Positions 34,123 through 42,021 of a stretch of DNA of 64,000 bases are shown in pieces. This stretch comes from an uncultured Treponema sp. (lineage in GTDB: Bacteria; Spirochaetota; Spirochaetia; Treponematales; Treponemataceae), in NCBI GenBank assembly GCA_946186185.1, contig CAMHMJ010000006.1, positions 44,939-108,938 on the forward strand, written 5' to 3'. A program made the translations under genes and the position numbers. Numbering within the stretch: the stretch's first letter is position 1; every line of letters begins with the position of its first letter. Under the pieces are notes generated by a model that worked only from the letters and a program-made list of their open reading frames with translations, made no database searches and was not told where the DNA came from.

Positions 34123-34275
34123 GAATATTGAGTTTTATAAGTCTTGCTTCAAAATTGGCTCTCAGCGGGAACCCTGATTGAAAAACGGCAGTACCGCTTC
34201 GCGGTGGCTGAGTGTTTTTCAATCAGGAACCCCGCTTACGCCAATTTTGAATACGGATTTTAAAACTCTATATTC
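34123..34275. repeat. Family A structured element, short form, copy A3
   Basis: Outer arms GAATATTGAGTTTTA (34123-34137) and TAAAACTCTATATTC (34261-34275). Inner ends TTCAAAATTGGC (34148-34159) and GCCAATTTTGAA (34240-34251) are perfect. The stem CCTGATTG/CAATCAGG replaces the CCTGTTTG/CAAACAGG of A1. The ~75-base internal arm with CAATGC/GCATTG is missing. Confidence 0.87.
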
Positions 34276-34367
34276 GCCATAACAAATTTAATATCTCCCG
34301 CATTATAAAATACTGAGTTTTCTTAGTAAATAGCTCTTGAGCCCGGGGGACGGATTTCGTTCGTCCG

Positions 34368-35291
34368 TTATTGTGTTGGGCCCAGAATTGAGCGGGCAAC
34401 TCTGAAGCCCAGACTTGAGCTTTTTCCGATTGGGGCGCTGGCACTCCGGAAGGTTACGGAGCATAAGTCAGTGTCGTCAATCCAGCTTCCGCCGCGCTTT
34501 ATGTGGGTTTGCCCCGTGGTCGGTCCGTGAGGATTTACGTGCTCCTGGCCTGAAAGATCTCCTGAAAAATCCCAGCACCATTCGTATACGTTACCGGTCA
34601 TGTCAAAGAGGTTCAGGGCATTTGCATGCTTCTGGGCAACATCGTGAGTGGTAATGTTGCTGTTTTCTCCGTACCAGCCAACAGCATTGATGTTATCGCT
34701 TCCGGCGTACAGATAGTTGCTGTTGTGTTTTCCGTCCCGGGCAGCGTATTCCCATTCTGCTTCAGTCGGGAGCCGGAAGCCGTTTGCATAGAAGTTACAG
34801 GTAAGGCGCAGCCAGAGGGCGCTGTCCTGCTTTATATCTGCAAGGTGAGGGCTGTTGTTGATGGTGTAACACGGGGTAAGATTTTTTAAAAGGCTCAGCT
34901 TGTTGCAGAAAAGTATTGCATCGAACCAGGTTACGCATTCAACCGGATGCCGGTCTCCCTTTAATTTTGAAGGATTTGTTCCCATTACTGCCTGATACTG
35001 CTTCTGGGTTACAGGAACGGTTCCAAGGGCAAAAGTAGAAATTGTAATTTTTGCAGAATTCTGCCCCATGATGAAGGAGCCGCCTTCGATGGTCGTTAAA
35101 TGCGGCGCCAGAGTATCGGATAATTCTTTGTTCAGAATATTCTGGTCTGAAACTGAACTATGTGCGAGGGGTGTCTTTGGCGGCTGTGCAGCCGGCCCGT
35201 TATTTTCATTAAGCCTTGTAACAGGCATTCCGCAGATAGGACAGAAAAAAAAGTTATCAGCAAGCGGGTACTGGCAGTTTATACAGTTCAT
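34368..35291 (-). CDS. SUMF1/formylglycine-generating-enzyme-fold protein with N-terminal zinc ribbon
   Basis: Residues 1-25 hold C-x-x-C ... C-x-x-C (MNCINCQYPLADNFFFCPIC), a zinc ribbon. After a ~50-residue linker, residues ~65-308 are an FGE-sulfatase fold: FIMGQNSAKITISTFALGTVPVTQKQYQAVMG, HPVECVTWFDAILFCNKLS, RLPTEAEWEYAARDG, NVYEWCWDFSG and GGSWID ... GFRVAR. The catalytic Cys pair of true formylglycine-generating enzymes is not evident and no sulfatase gene is nearby, so it may be a binding or accessory protein. The start at 35291 has AAGGATT upstream and a GTGGTATAAT promoter further up; an upstream in-frame ATG at 35342 precedes that promoter and is rejected. Confidence 0.85.
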   Translation of the reverse strand: MNCINCQYPLADNFFFCPICGMPVTRLNENNGPAAQPPKTPLAHSSVSDQNILNKELSDTLAPHLTTIEGGSFIMGQNSAKITISTFALGTVPVTQKQYQAVMGTNPSKLKGDRHPVECVTWFDAILFCNKLSLLKNLTPCYTINNSPHLADIKQDSALWLRLTCNFYANGFRLPTEAEWEYAARDGKHNSNYLYAGSDNINAVGWYGENSNITTHDVAQKHANALNLFDMTGNVYEWCWDFSGDLSGQEHVNPHGPTTGQTHIKRGGSWIDDTDLCSVTFRSASAPIGKSSSLGFRVARSILGPTQ

Positions 35292-35323
35292 AAGAAATCC
35301 TTGTTTAGAATAATATAACTGAT

Positions 35324-35332
35324 TATACCACG
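35324..35332 (-). promoter_or_regulatory. Extended -10 for the SUMF1-domain gene
   Basis: The minus strand reads TG-G-TATAAT about 33 bases before the ATG at 35291, in a leader that contains AAGGATT as ribosome site. Confidence 0.6.
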
Positions 35333-35416
35333 AAATTTTCATTACTAAAAATGAAAATTGACATTTTTGCGGAAATGATAAAAAATGAAATGATAAAATC
35401 TCTCAGAGGTAAAGCC

Positions 35417-35710
35417 ATGAATATTTCAGACAAAGAAGCAGCCCATGAAATTGCTGTTACAGGACGAATCGATACGAATACATCTCCCCAGCTTGAGGCT
35501 CATATCAAGGAACTTGCAAAAACTACAGATGAAATAATTTTGAATCTGAGTGCCGTTGAATATATTTCCAGCGCAGGACTTCGAGTGCTTTTGATTGCCC
35601 ACAAACTGATGGCTTCAAAGGGCGGTTCTTTCTCCATAAAAAGCCCTTCAGACTTCTGCCGACAGGTATTTGAAGCCACCGGTATGGACGGCGCTTTGAA
35701 GATTGTATAA
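35417..35710 (+). CDS. STAS-domain anti-sigma factor antagonist
   Basis: Single STAS domain of 97 residues. EIAVTGRIDTNTSPQLEAHIKEL is the first strand-helix unit, and LNLSAVEYISSAGLRVLLIAHKL carries the conserved S-S-A-G loop with the phosphorylatable Ser; FEATGMDGALKIV is the usual C terminus. Such proteins bind anti-sigma kinases and are reset by SpoIIE-type phosphatases, one of which lies at 28358. AGAGGT precedes the ATG at 35417, so the longer reading frame from 35351 is not used. No anti-sigma kinase gene is seen in the window. Confidence 0.9.
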   Translation: MNISDKEAAHEIAVTGRIDTNTSPQLEAHIKELAKTTDEIILNLSAVEYISSAGLRVLLIAHKLMASKGGSFSIKSPSDFCRQVFEATGMDGALKIV

Positions 35711-35734
35711 CTGCTTCGAACTTTTCTATTTTCG

Positions 35735-35763
35735 TTGTAAAAAATGCTGCATTTCATTATATT
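35735..35763 (+). promoter_or_regulatory. Promoter of gpmI
   Basis: TTGTAA (35735-35740), 17-base spacer, TATATT (35758-35763), with a ~45-base leader that ends in AGAGG before the ATG. Confidence 0.65.
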
Positions 35764-35815
35764 GTAGGCGAAATATTTACAAAAATGCGTTACTAAACGC
35801 CTGAAAGAGGTATAT

Positions 35816-37474
35816 ATGGCAGACACAATGCATGCATTGGAAAAGAACCCTAACTGGAAGGGTCGACGAGGTCCTGTTGTCCTGGTAATTATGGACGGCG
35901 TTGGATATGGAAAATATGAAGAAGGAGATGCTGTAAAGGCATCTAAAATGAAGTATCTGGACTGGTTCACAAAGAACTGTCCTCATACACAGCTTAAGGC
36001 TCACGGAACTGCTGTTGGTCTTCCAACTGACGATGATATGGGTAACTCTGAAGTAGGACACAACGCTATGGGTTGTGGACGCGTTTTTGCTCAGGGTGCT
36101 AAGCTTGTTGGTGAATCAATTAAATCCGGCACAATGTTTGAAGGTGCTACATGGAAGAAACTTGTAAAGAATGTTCAGGACAAAAACTCTACATTCCACC
36201 TTATGGGTCTTGTTTCTGACGGTAACGTTCACTCTCACATTGACCACCTTAAGGCTATGATTACTCAGGCTCACAAGGAAGGTGTAAAACGCTTGCGCGT
36301 ACACGCACTTTTGGACGGACGTGATGTTCCTCCAACATCTGCTCTTGAATATTTTGAGCCTCTCGAAAAATTCCTTGCTGAGTTCAGCGATGTAGACTAT
36401 CAGATTGCTTCTGGTGGTGGTCGTATGTACATCACAATGGACCGCTACGGTGCAGACTGGAGCATGGTAGAACGCGGATGGCACGCTCACGTTCTTGCTG
36501 ACGGACGCCAGTTCGCTTCTGCTACTGAAGCTATCAACACATACCGCAAGGAAAACTCAGGCCTTCTCGACCAGGATATGCATGAGTTTGTAATTGCAAA
36601 AGACGGAAAACCTGTTGGACCTATCGTTGACGGCGACAGTGTAATCTTCTTTAACTTCCGCGGTGACCGCTCTCTTGAAATTACTGCAGCTTTCGAAGAA
36701 GACAACTTTACACACTTTGACCGCGTACGCCGCCCAGCTTGTGAATATGCAGGTATGATGGAATACGACGGAGACAACCACAAGCCAGCTCAGTTCCTCG
36801 TAAACCCACCAAGCATCGACCGCACAATGGGTGAATATCTTACAAAGACTGGCGTTCATCTTATGGCAATTTCTGAAACTCAGAAATACGGTCACGTTAC
36901 TTACTTCTTCAACGGTAACCGCCCTGGTGAATTCGACAAGAATCTTGAAACATATATCGAAGTTCCATCTGATGTTGTTCCATTCGAGCAGCGCCCATGG
37001 ATGAAGTGTGCTGAAATTACTGACAAGGTAATTGAAGCTATCGAAAGCGGAAAATATGACCACATCCGCTTGAACTACCCTAACGGTGATATGGTTGGAC
37101 ACACTGGTGTATTCAACGCTGTTGTATGTTCTATGGAAGGTATGGACCTTCAGCTTGGTCGTCTTAAGGCAGCTATTGAAAAGGCAGGCGGTATCCTCTG
37201 TCTTACAGCTGACCACGGAAACTCAGACGATATGTACGAGCACAAGAAGGACGGTTCAGTTGCCCTTGGTGCTGACGGCGAACCAAAGCCAAAGACAAGC
37301 CACTCATTGAACCCAGTTCCAGGTATCATTTACGACCCAGAGTACAAGGGAGAATACGACAACACAAAGCTCAACAGCGGCCTTGGAATCAGCTCTTGGC
37401 CTAGCACATTGATTGAACTTATGGGCTATATGCCTCCAAAAGATTACGATCCATCTATGATTAATCTCAAGTAG
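35816..37474 (+). CDS. gpmI: 2,3-bisphosphoglycerate-independent phosphoglycerate mutase
   Basis: Interconverts 3- and 2-phosphoglycerate in glycolysis using two Mn ions. Family motifs: VVLVIMDGVGYG near residue 22, the phosphorylated Ser in DMGNSEVGHNAMGCGRVFAQGA near 80, HVHSHIDHLKAM near 140 (here NVHSHIDHL), LHALLDGRDVPP near 165, NFRGDRSLEIT near 285, and the C-terminal metal site LNYPNGDMVGHTG and LTADHGNSDDM. Length 552 is typical. Codon use is distinct from its neighbours: C-ending two-fold codons and CCA/TCT are strongly preferred, as for a highly expressed gene. AGAGG precedes the ATG. Confidence 0.96.
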   Translation: MADTMHALEKNPNWKGRRGPVVLVIMDGVGYGKYEEGDAVKASKMKYLDWFTKNCPHTQLKAHGTAVGLPTDDDMGNSEVGHNAMGCGRVFAQGAKLVGESIKSGTMFEGATWKKLVKNVQDKNSTFHLMGLVSDGNVHSHIDHLKAMITQAHKEGVKRLRVHALLDGRDVPPTSALEYFEPLEKFLAEFSDVDYQIASGGGRMYITMDRYGADWSMVERGWHAHVLADGRQFASATEAINTYRKENSGLLDQDMHEFVIAKDGKPVGPIVDGDSVIFFNFRGDRSLEITAAFEEDNFTHFDRVRRPACEYAGMMEYDGDNHKPAQFLVNPPSIDRTMGEYLTKTGVHLMAISETQKYGHVTYFFNGNRPGEFDKNLETYIEVPSDVVPFEQRPWMKCAEITDKVIEAIESGKYDHIRLNYPNGDMVGHTGVFNAVVCSMEGMDLQLGRLKAAIEKAGGILCLTADHGNSDDMYEHKKDGSVALGADGEPKPKTSHSLNPVPGIIYDPEYKGEYDNTKLNSGLGISSWPSTLIELMGYMPPKDYDPSMINLK

Positions 37475-37495
37475 TTTGTTCAAGCAATGTGCGTG

Positions 37496-37645
37496 CGAGT
37501 TTCGGCTTGTCCGAAACTCGGTAAGCAAGACGCGCAGCGGCTTGCTACTTCCTCCAACAGACTAGGATAAGTCTATGCTTATCATGAAATAAGCCCGTGC
37601 TTACGCATTGACTTTTCAGGGGGTGCCGGATTTAGAAGGCACCCC
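37496..37645. terminator. Two hairpins downstream of gpmI
   Basis: CGAGTTTCGG-CTTGT-CCGAAACTCG (37496-37520) is a perfect 10-bp stem, and GGGGTGCC ... GGCACCCC (about 37620-37645) a second strong stem. Neither is followed by a long T run, so they may be processing or attenuating structures rather than simple terminators. Nothing else is seen between gpmI and the EamA gene. Confidence 0.5.
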
Positions 37646-37706
37646 TTGTAGTTTATAGCAAAGCTATATAAAACCCGGCATTCGCACCGAAACAGGATAT
37701 CTAACT

Positions 37707-38687
37707 ATGACTGGCAAAACTCAATTCAAAGGTATTTTAATTCTTCTTTTAACTGCAATCATCTGGGGTTCTTCTTTTGTTGCTCAGGGCCTTGGGGTTG
37801 AAAATGTAGACGCCTTTACTTTTATGGGTGTCAGGACAATTCTTGGTTCCTTGTTTCTGCTTCCCATTGTTCTGCTCAGGGATATGCACGCAAAAAAAGG
37901 AATGAGCCGGCAGGAAAAAGCAGATTTTAAAATCCGGAACAGAAAAACTGTCATTTACGGCATTATTCTGGGAGTCATTGTCTGTTTTGCCACAAACTTT
38001 CAGCAGTTTGCTTTTTATTATTCAACTGCCGGAAAAATTGCCTTCATTACTGCTTCTTACATGTTCTTTGTTCCTGTTGCGGGAGTCCTCTTTCTTCATA
38101 AGAAATACCCCTTTGTAACCTGGATTTGTGTGCTTCTTGGATTTACGGGGCTTTACTTTCTTTCATTTAAGACAAACAGCTTTGGTTCTCTGAACAAAGG
38201 AGATATTCTTACCTTTATCTGTTCCATTTTCTTCTGTGCTCAGATTCTGCTGATAGAAAAGTTTTCGCCAAAATGCGATGGGGTAAAGCTTTCCTGCGTT
38301 GAGTTTTTTACTTCCGGAATCATTACCTGCGTTCTTATGTTCATTTTTGAGAAGCCGGAGTGGTCTTCGATTAAGGCGGCGGGGGGCGCAATCCTTTACT
38401 CCGGAATTATGAGCTGCGGAATTGCCTACACCCTTCAGATTGTGGGTCAGAAATACTGTGAAGCAACCATCGCTTCCCTGATTATGTGCATGGAATCAGT
38501 TTTTGCCGTTCTTTCTGCGGCAATTGTTCTTCACGAGCGTTTGACTTTCCGGGAGGGCATGGGCTGTGTAATTATGTTTACCGCAATTTTGATTTCCCAG
38601 CTTTTTGACATCGTAAAAAGCCGCCTTGAAAAAAAACGGGCGCTTGAAGTGGTCGCTTCGGACTCTGAAGCACAGAACTCGGAATAG
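37707..38687 (+). CDS. EamA/DMT-family transporter
   Basis: Predicted inner-membrane metabolite exporter of the drug/metabolite transporter superfamily. About ten hydrophobic helices form two EamA repeats: GILILLLTAIIWGSSFVAQGLG near residue 10 and a second starting near LTFICSIFFCAQILLIEKFS near 170; ASLIMCMESVFAVLSAAIVLHERLT is the classic C-terminal EamA block. A charged ~25-residue tail follows. Length 326 is a little above the usual ~300. The ATG follows CAGGATATCTAACT with a weak ribosome site. Substrate cannot be inferred; the neighbours give no pathway hint. Confidence 0.88.
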   Translation: MTGKTQFKGILILLLTAIIWGSSFVAQGLGVENVDAFTFMGVRTILGSLFLLPIVLLRDMHAKKGMSRQEKADFKIRNRKTVIYGIILGVIVCFATNFQQFAFYYSTAGKIAFITASYMFFVPVAGVLFLHKKYPFVTWICVLLGFTGLYFLSFKTNSFGSLNKGDILTFICSIFFCAQILLIEKFSPKCDGVKLSCVEFFTSGIITCVLMFIFEKPEWSSIKAAGGAILYSGIMSCGIAYTLQIVGQKYCEATIASLIMCMESVFAVLSAAIVLHERLTFREGMGCVIMFTAILISQLFDIVKSRLEKKRALEVVASDSEAQNSE

Positions 38688-38704
38688 ATTTAATACAGGC
38701 TCTC

Positions 38705-39634
38705 TTAGTTCTTAGCCTGAAGGCTTGAATCCTTTGAAAGGTATCGTGCCATTTCCGGGTGCTCTTTTCCAAAGCGCAGCGAAGTCGGAATGTATTCGTT
38801 CCAGGTTGAGGTGAAAAGGGGCTGGCTGTCCGGAATCTGGGTCATGTCAGAAGGCGTCATAAAGTTAAAATCCAGGTTGTTCTGAATAAAATATTCGTGG
38901 ATTTTTGGAACGGATGTATCCAGAATGTGTCCTACCACTGTGGAACATACGAATTTTGAGGGATTTGACTGAACTCTGAAGGTGTCGCGCATTTTCTGTT
39001 CCCGGAGGGCGCGCTTGTAGGTTCTCTGAGTTTTATGGGTTATAGACACTTTTCTGTGGATTGTGTCGGCGGCAATCGGAAAGTTACGGGAAACATCGTA
39101 TAAAAGGTTTGCCTGCTGAAGGTATTCCTTTACCATCATTTTTATGGCCTGTCTTTCTTCGCTGGTTACCTTAACTGCAAAGGTGGTCTGAAGGGAAGTT
39201 TTCGGATCGCAGGTCATCATGTATTCATTTGTTGAAATATCGGAGCATTTTTCGATTTTGAAGTTCGGATCTGCGTAAAGGGTAAGTCCGTAGAAATTGT
39301 CCGTAAGGTCGAAGCCGATTGCAATGTGAGTTCCCTTGAAGGGGTTTCTGTCTACTGTATTCAGCCCTGCCTGAAGAACGGCGCCGGAAGAAATTACCGT
39401 GTATTTTGGATTATAAAGCCTTAAGAAGATGTAGGAATCCTGATTTGAAAAAATGCGTTCCGTGTCTTCATTATAGAATTCCGGATAGGAAAGAACATAG
39501 CCTTCTTCGTTAAGGGTGGAAGGAATGTTGTAGACAACTTTTTTTGTTGTGGCACAGCTTATAAACAGCAGAAGAATGCTGAAAAGTTCAGGAACAGTCC
39601 TGAATCGTGATGTGAAAAACTTTCTGACTTTCAT
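38705..39634 (-). CDS. Putative lipoprotein of unknown function
   Basis: No family recognised. Residues ~1-27 form a signal peptide with a basic start (MKVRKFFTSRFR) and the lipobox LLFISC. The mature ~280 residues include FAVKVTSEERQAIKMMVKEYLQ and a basic stretch KTQRTYKRALREQKMRD. There are no clear repeats and no membrane helices after the signal. The C terminus mentions no aromatic barrel signal, so it is a soluble periplasmic or surface lipoprotein. AAGAGAG lies before the ATG. It converges with the EamA gene, whose stop is 17 bases away. Confidence 0.68.
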   Translation of the reverse strand: MKVRKFFTSRFRTVPELFSILLLFISCATTKKVVYNIPSTLNEEGYVLSYPEFYNEDTERIFSNQDSYIFLRLYNPKYTVISSGAVLQAGLNTVDRNPFKGTHIAIGFDLTDNFYGLTLYADPNFKIEKCSDISTNEYMMTCDPKTSLQTTFAVKVTSEERQAIKMMVKEYLQQANLLYDVSRNFPIAADTIHRKVSITHKTQRTYKRALREQKMRDTFRVQSNPSKFVCSTVVGHILDTSVPKIHEYFIQNNLDFNFMTPSDMTQIPDSQPLFTSTWNEYIPTSLRFGKEHPEMARYLSKDSSLQAKN

Positions 39635-39733
39635 TTTTTTACTCTCTTTATTTCCTGCCCTTAAAATATCACATTCCCCTTTTTTTGAGAACAGAATTCC
39701 CGAATTTTTTTTCGACTTTTTAAGCTCTCGGGA

Positions 39734-39788
39734 ACGAATGTTGAGTTTGCAAACTTAGTAAAAATTGGCGTAAGCGGGGTTTTATCTG
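39734..39788. repeat. Broken left end of a family A element
   Basis: CGAATGTTGAGTTTGCAAAC then AAAATTGGCGTAAGCGGGGT match the outer arm, spacer and start of complete copy A4 at 39889; the match stops after GGGGTT. Confidence 0.7.
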
Positions 39789-39799
39789 GTAGCCCTAAT

Positions 39800-39870
39800 C
39801 TCGAGTTTGCAAATATGATTTAAAATTGGCGGGAGGGTAGCGGCAGGCGGGCAAAAAAACTCTGCTTGGT
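39800..39870. repeat. Broken left end of a family B element
   Basis: TCTCGAGTTTGCAAAT then AAAATTGGCGGGAGGGTAGC and GGCAAAAAAACTCTGCTTG match the left third of copy B2; the remainder is lost. It carries the same outer-arm sequence type as family A. Confidence 0.7.
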
Positions 39871-39888
39871 TTTTATGCCTCCGGGAAT

Positions 39889-40039
39889 GAATAGCGAGTT
39901 TGCAAACTTAGTAAAAATTGGCGTAAGCGGGGTTCCTGATTGGAAAACACTCAGCCACCGCGAAGCGGTACTGCCGTTTTCCAATCAGGGTTCCCGCTGA
40001 GAGCCAATTTTGTGGTAGAATCTTCAAAACTCAATATTC
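39889..40039. repeat. Family A structured element, short form, copy A4
   Basis: Outer arms GAATAGCGAGTTT (39889-39901) and AAACTCAATATTC (40027-40039). Inner ends AAAATTGGC (39914-39922) and GCCAATTTT (40003-40011). The stems CCTGATTGG/CCAATCAGG and ACCGC/GCGGT are intact. Orientation is opposite to A1-A3. It fills most of a divergent intergenic region upstream of the amylase gene. Confidence 0.85.
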
Positions 40040-40099
40040 GTTCTAGTAGTTTTGTGCTATAAATCTGCCATAATTATGCAAGAATTCTATCAAAAGTTG

Positions 40100-40108
40100 T
40101 GCTATAAT
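40100..40108 (+). promoter_or_regulatory. Extended -10 for the amylase gene
   Basis: TG-C-TATAAT 20 bases before the ATG, followed by GGGGGA as ribosome site. A second similar box, TGCTATAAA, lies about 47 bases further upstream. Confidence 0.6.
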
Positions 40109-40128
40109 GCAAAAAAAGGGGGAACAAT

Positions 40129-41901
40129 ATGAACTTTTCTGCAATTTCTCACAGATGTGCCTTTACGGATTCTTATGCTCTGGATAAGGATACTCTGTGC
40201 CTTAATATAAAAACAGCCTGCGACATTGATGAGGTTTATGTAATCTGGCATGACCCTGCAAGCTTCAGAAAAACTGAAGACGGTCCCTGGAGAGGCGGCC
40301 GGGTTAAGATGGAAAAAGCCTTTTCCCTGAAATATCATATTATCTGGAGCTGTACCGTAAAGCCGCCGTACAAGCGCACGGAATATTATTTTGAGCTTCA
40401 CGGAAAAGATGAGTGCGGCAAACAGGAAACTTACCTGCTTTTTGAAAATGATTTTGCCCTTCCTTCCCAGTTTGAAGCAAATCCGGATCTTTTCCTCCAA
40501 TATAAAAATGCCTGGCTGAATCCGGCGGATGTTGTAAGCGTTCCGTCCTGGGTTAAGGATACAATCTGGTATCAGATTATGCCGGACCGCTTCTGTTCCG
40601 CAGGAAACTTTCCGAAGCGTCTTAAAAACCGGGAATGGGACGATGTTTCTGACATGCAGTGGCACGACTTTTTTGGCGGTGACCTTCCGGGGGTTACAAG
40701 CAAGCTGGATTACTTGAAAGACCTTGGAATTTCCGGAATTTATTTTACCCCGATTTTTAAGTCCTGTTCGAACCACAAATATAATATTGAAGACTATTCT
40801 CTGATTGATCCGGATTTTGGTACCGATGAGGACATGCGGACTCTTGTTCGTGAGGCTCACAAGCGGGGCATCCGCATCATGATTGACGCGGTGTTCAATC
40901 ATTCCGGAAACGACTTCCCGATCTGGCTGGATGTTGTTGAAAATGGGGAAAAATCAAAATACAAGGACTGGTTCTTTGTAAACAAGTTCCCGCTGAAAGG
41001 AGTTGAAGGGGATACCTCAGACGGACGGTATTTTTCTTTTGACTTTGTAACGGCAATGCCAAAGCTTAACACCAATAATCCTGAGGTTCAGAAGTATTTT
41101 ACGGACATCTGCAGCCGCTGGGTAAAGGACTGGGATGTGGATGCTATCCGTTTTGACGTTGCAAACGAGGTTTCCCACGATTTTATAAAGGTTCTGCACC
41201 GTAAGCTCTGTGCTGAAAAAAAGGACCTGTTCCTTCTTGGAGAAATCTGGACGGACAGCCTTCAGTGGCTTTGCGGCGACGAATACCATTCGGTGATGAA
41301 TTATCCTTTCATGATTGCGATGGGAAAAATCTTTGCACATTCCGGGGAGCTTTCCCACGAGATGGACAATGTTTATTCTCTTTATTTCAGACAGACCAAT
41401 ACGGCTCTTTTTAACTTCCTTGATACCCATGATACGGGCCGGGCAATCAATGCCTGCAAGAATATGGACGAGTTCTACCAGAAGCTTGTACTCCTGATGA
41501 GCATGGAGGGAACTCCCTGTATTTTCTATGGAACAGAAATTGCCGTTGAAGGGGAAAAGGGACCTTATATCAGGCGCCCGATGCCCTGGCACGAGCTTGA
41601 ACTAAAGGAAAAGCAGGAAATCTTTGCAAATGTAAAGAAAATTATTGCCCTTAGAAATACATATCCTGCCCTGAGGGCTGAAAAAATCCAGTACCTTTCC
41701 TATGAAAATAAGGAGCAGGTATGCTTTGAACGAACCAGCGATGACGGAAAACAGACTGTTACAGTCTGCCTGAATCTTTCTGAAGAGGATATGGAAGTGC
41801 CTTTGAAAGAAGGACAGAAGGTGCTTTTTGGCGTGAACCATGAAGCTTATGCCAGCGGAAAAATAATCCTTCACAAGGACGGAAGTTTAGTTTTAGGTTA
41901 A
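40129..41901 (+). CDS. Alpha-amylase-family glycosidase, neopullulanase/cyclomaltodextrinase type (GH13)
   Basis: Hydrolyses alpha-glucans or maltodextrins in the cytoplasm; no signal peptide. Residues ~1-120 fit the CBM34-type N-terminal domain of neopullulanases (FTDSYALDKDTLCLNIKTA). The catalytic barrel shows all four GH13 regions: DAVFNHSG near 247, DAIRFDVANEV near 343 (nucleophile Asp), LLGEIWTDS near 372 (acid Glu) and FLDTHDTGRA near 425. The extra region MPKLNTNNPEV between them is typical of subfamily 20. Length 590 is as expected. GGGGGA precedes the ATG. It would process maltodextrins together with other glucan enzymes such as the GH57-like protein at 61530. Confidence 0.93.
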   Translation: MNFSAISHRCAFTDSYALDKDTLCLNIKTACDIDEVYVIWHDPASFRKTEDGPWRGGRVKMEKAFSLKYHIIWSCTVKPPYKRTEYYFELHGKDECGKQETYLLFENDFALPSQFEANPDLFLQYKNAWLNPADVVSVPSWVKDTIWYQIMPDRFCSAGNFPKRLKNREWDDVSDMQWHDFFGGDLPGVTSKLDYLKDLGISGIYFTPIFKSCSNHKYNIEDYSLIDPDFGTDEDMRTLVREAHKRGIRIMIDAVFNHSGNDFPIWLDVVENGEKSKYKDWFFVNKFPLKGVEGDTSDGRYFSFDFVTAMPKLNTNNPEVQKYFTDICSRWVKDWDVDAIRFDVANEVSHDFIKVLHRKLCAEKKDLFLLGEIWTDSLQWLCGDEYHSVMNYPFMIAMGKIFAHSGELSHEMDNVYSLYFRQTNTALFNFLDTHDTGRAINACKNMDEFYQKLVLLMSMEGTPCIFYGTEIAVEGEKGPYIRRPMPWHELELKEKQEIFANVKKIIALRNTYPALRAEKIQYLSYENKEQVCFERTSDDGKQTVTVCLNLSEEDMEVPLKEGQKVLFGVNHEAYASGKIILHKDGSLVLG

Positions 41902-41956
41902 TAGAACAGCCGCGCTAAAATTCTTATAATCCTTTGTAATAATCAATGGCAACAAA

Positions 41957-41985
41957 TTGAAATAAACCGTAAAAAATGTTAGTAT
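41957..41985 (+). promoter_or_regulatory. Promoter of prs
   Basis: TTGAAA (41957-41962), 17-base spacer, TAGTAT (41980-41985). The leader of ~30 bases carries AAGAGG before the ATG. Confidence 0.65.
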
Positions 41986-42021
41986 CTTCGTAAAGTTAAC
42001 TTAATTTAAGAGGTTTTGAAA

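Noticed and set aside
36557..37216. 219-residue antisense frame inside gpmI
   Set aside because: A shadow frame caused by the strong codon bias of gpmI.
40102..40902. 266-residue antisense frame opposite the amylase gene
   Set aside because: The plus-strand frame has complete GH13 motifs; the antisense frame shows none and has no promoter or ribosome site.
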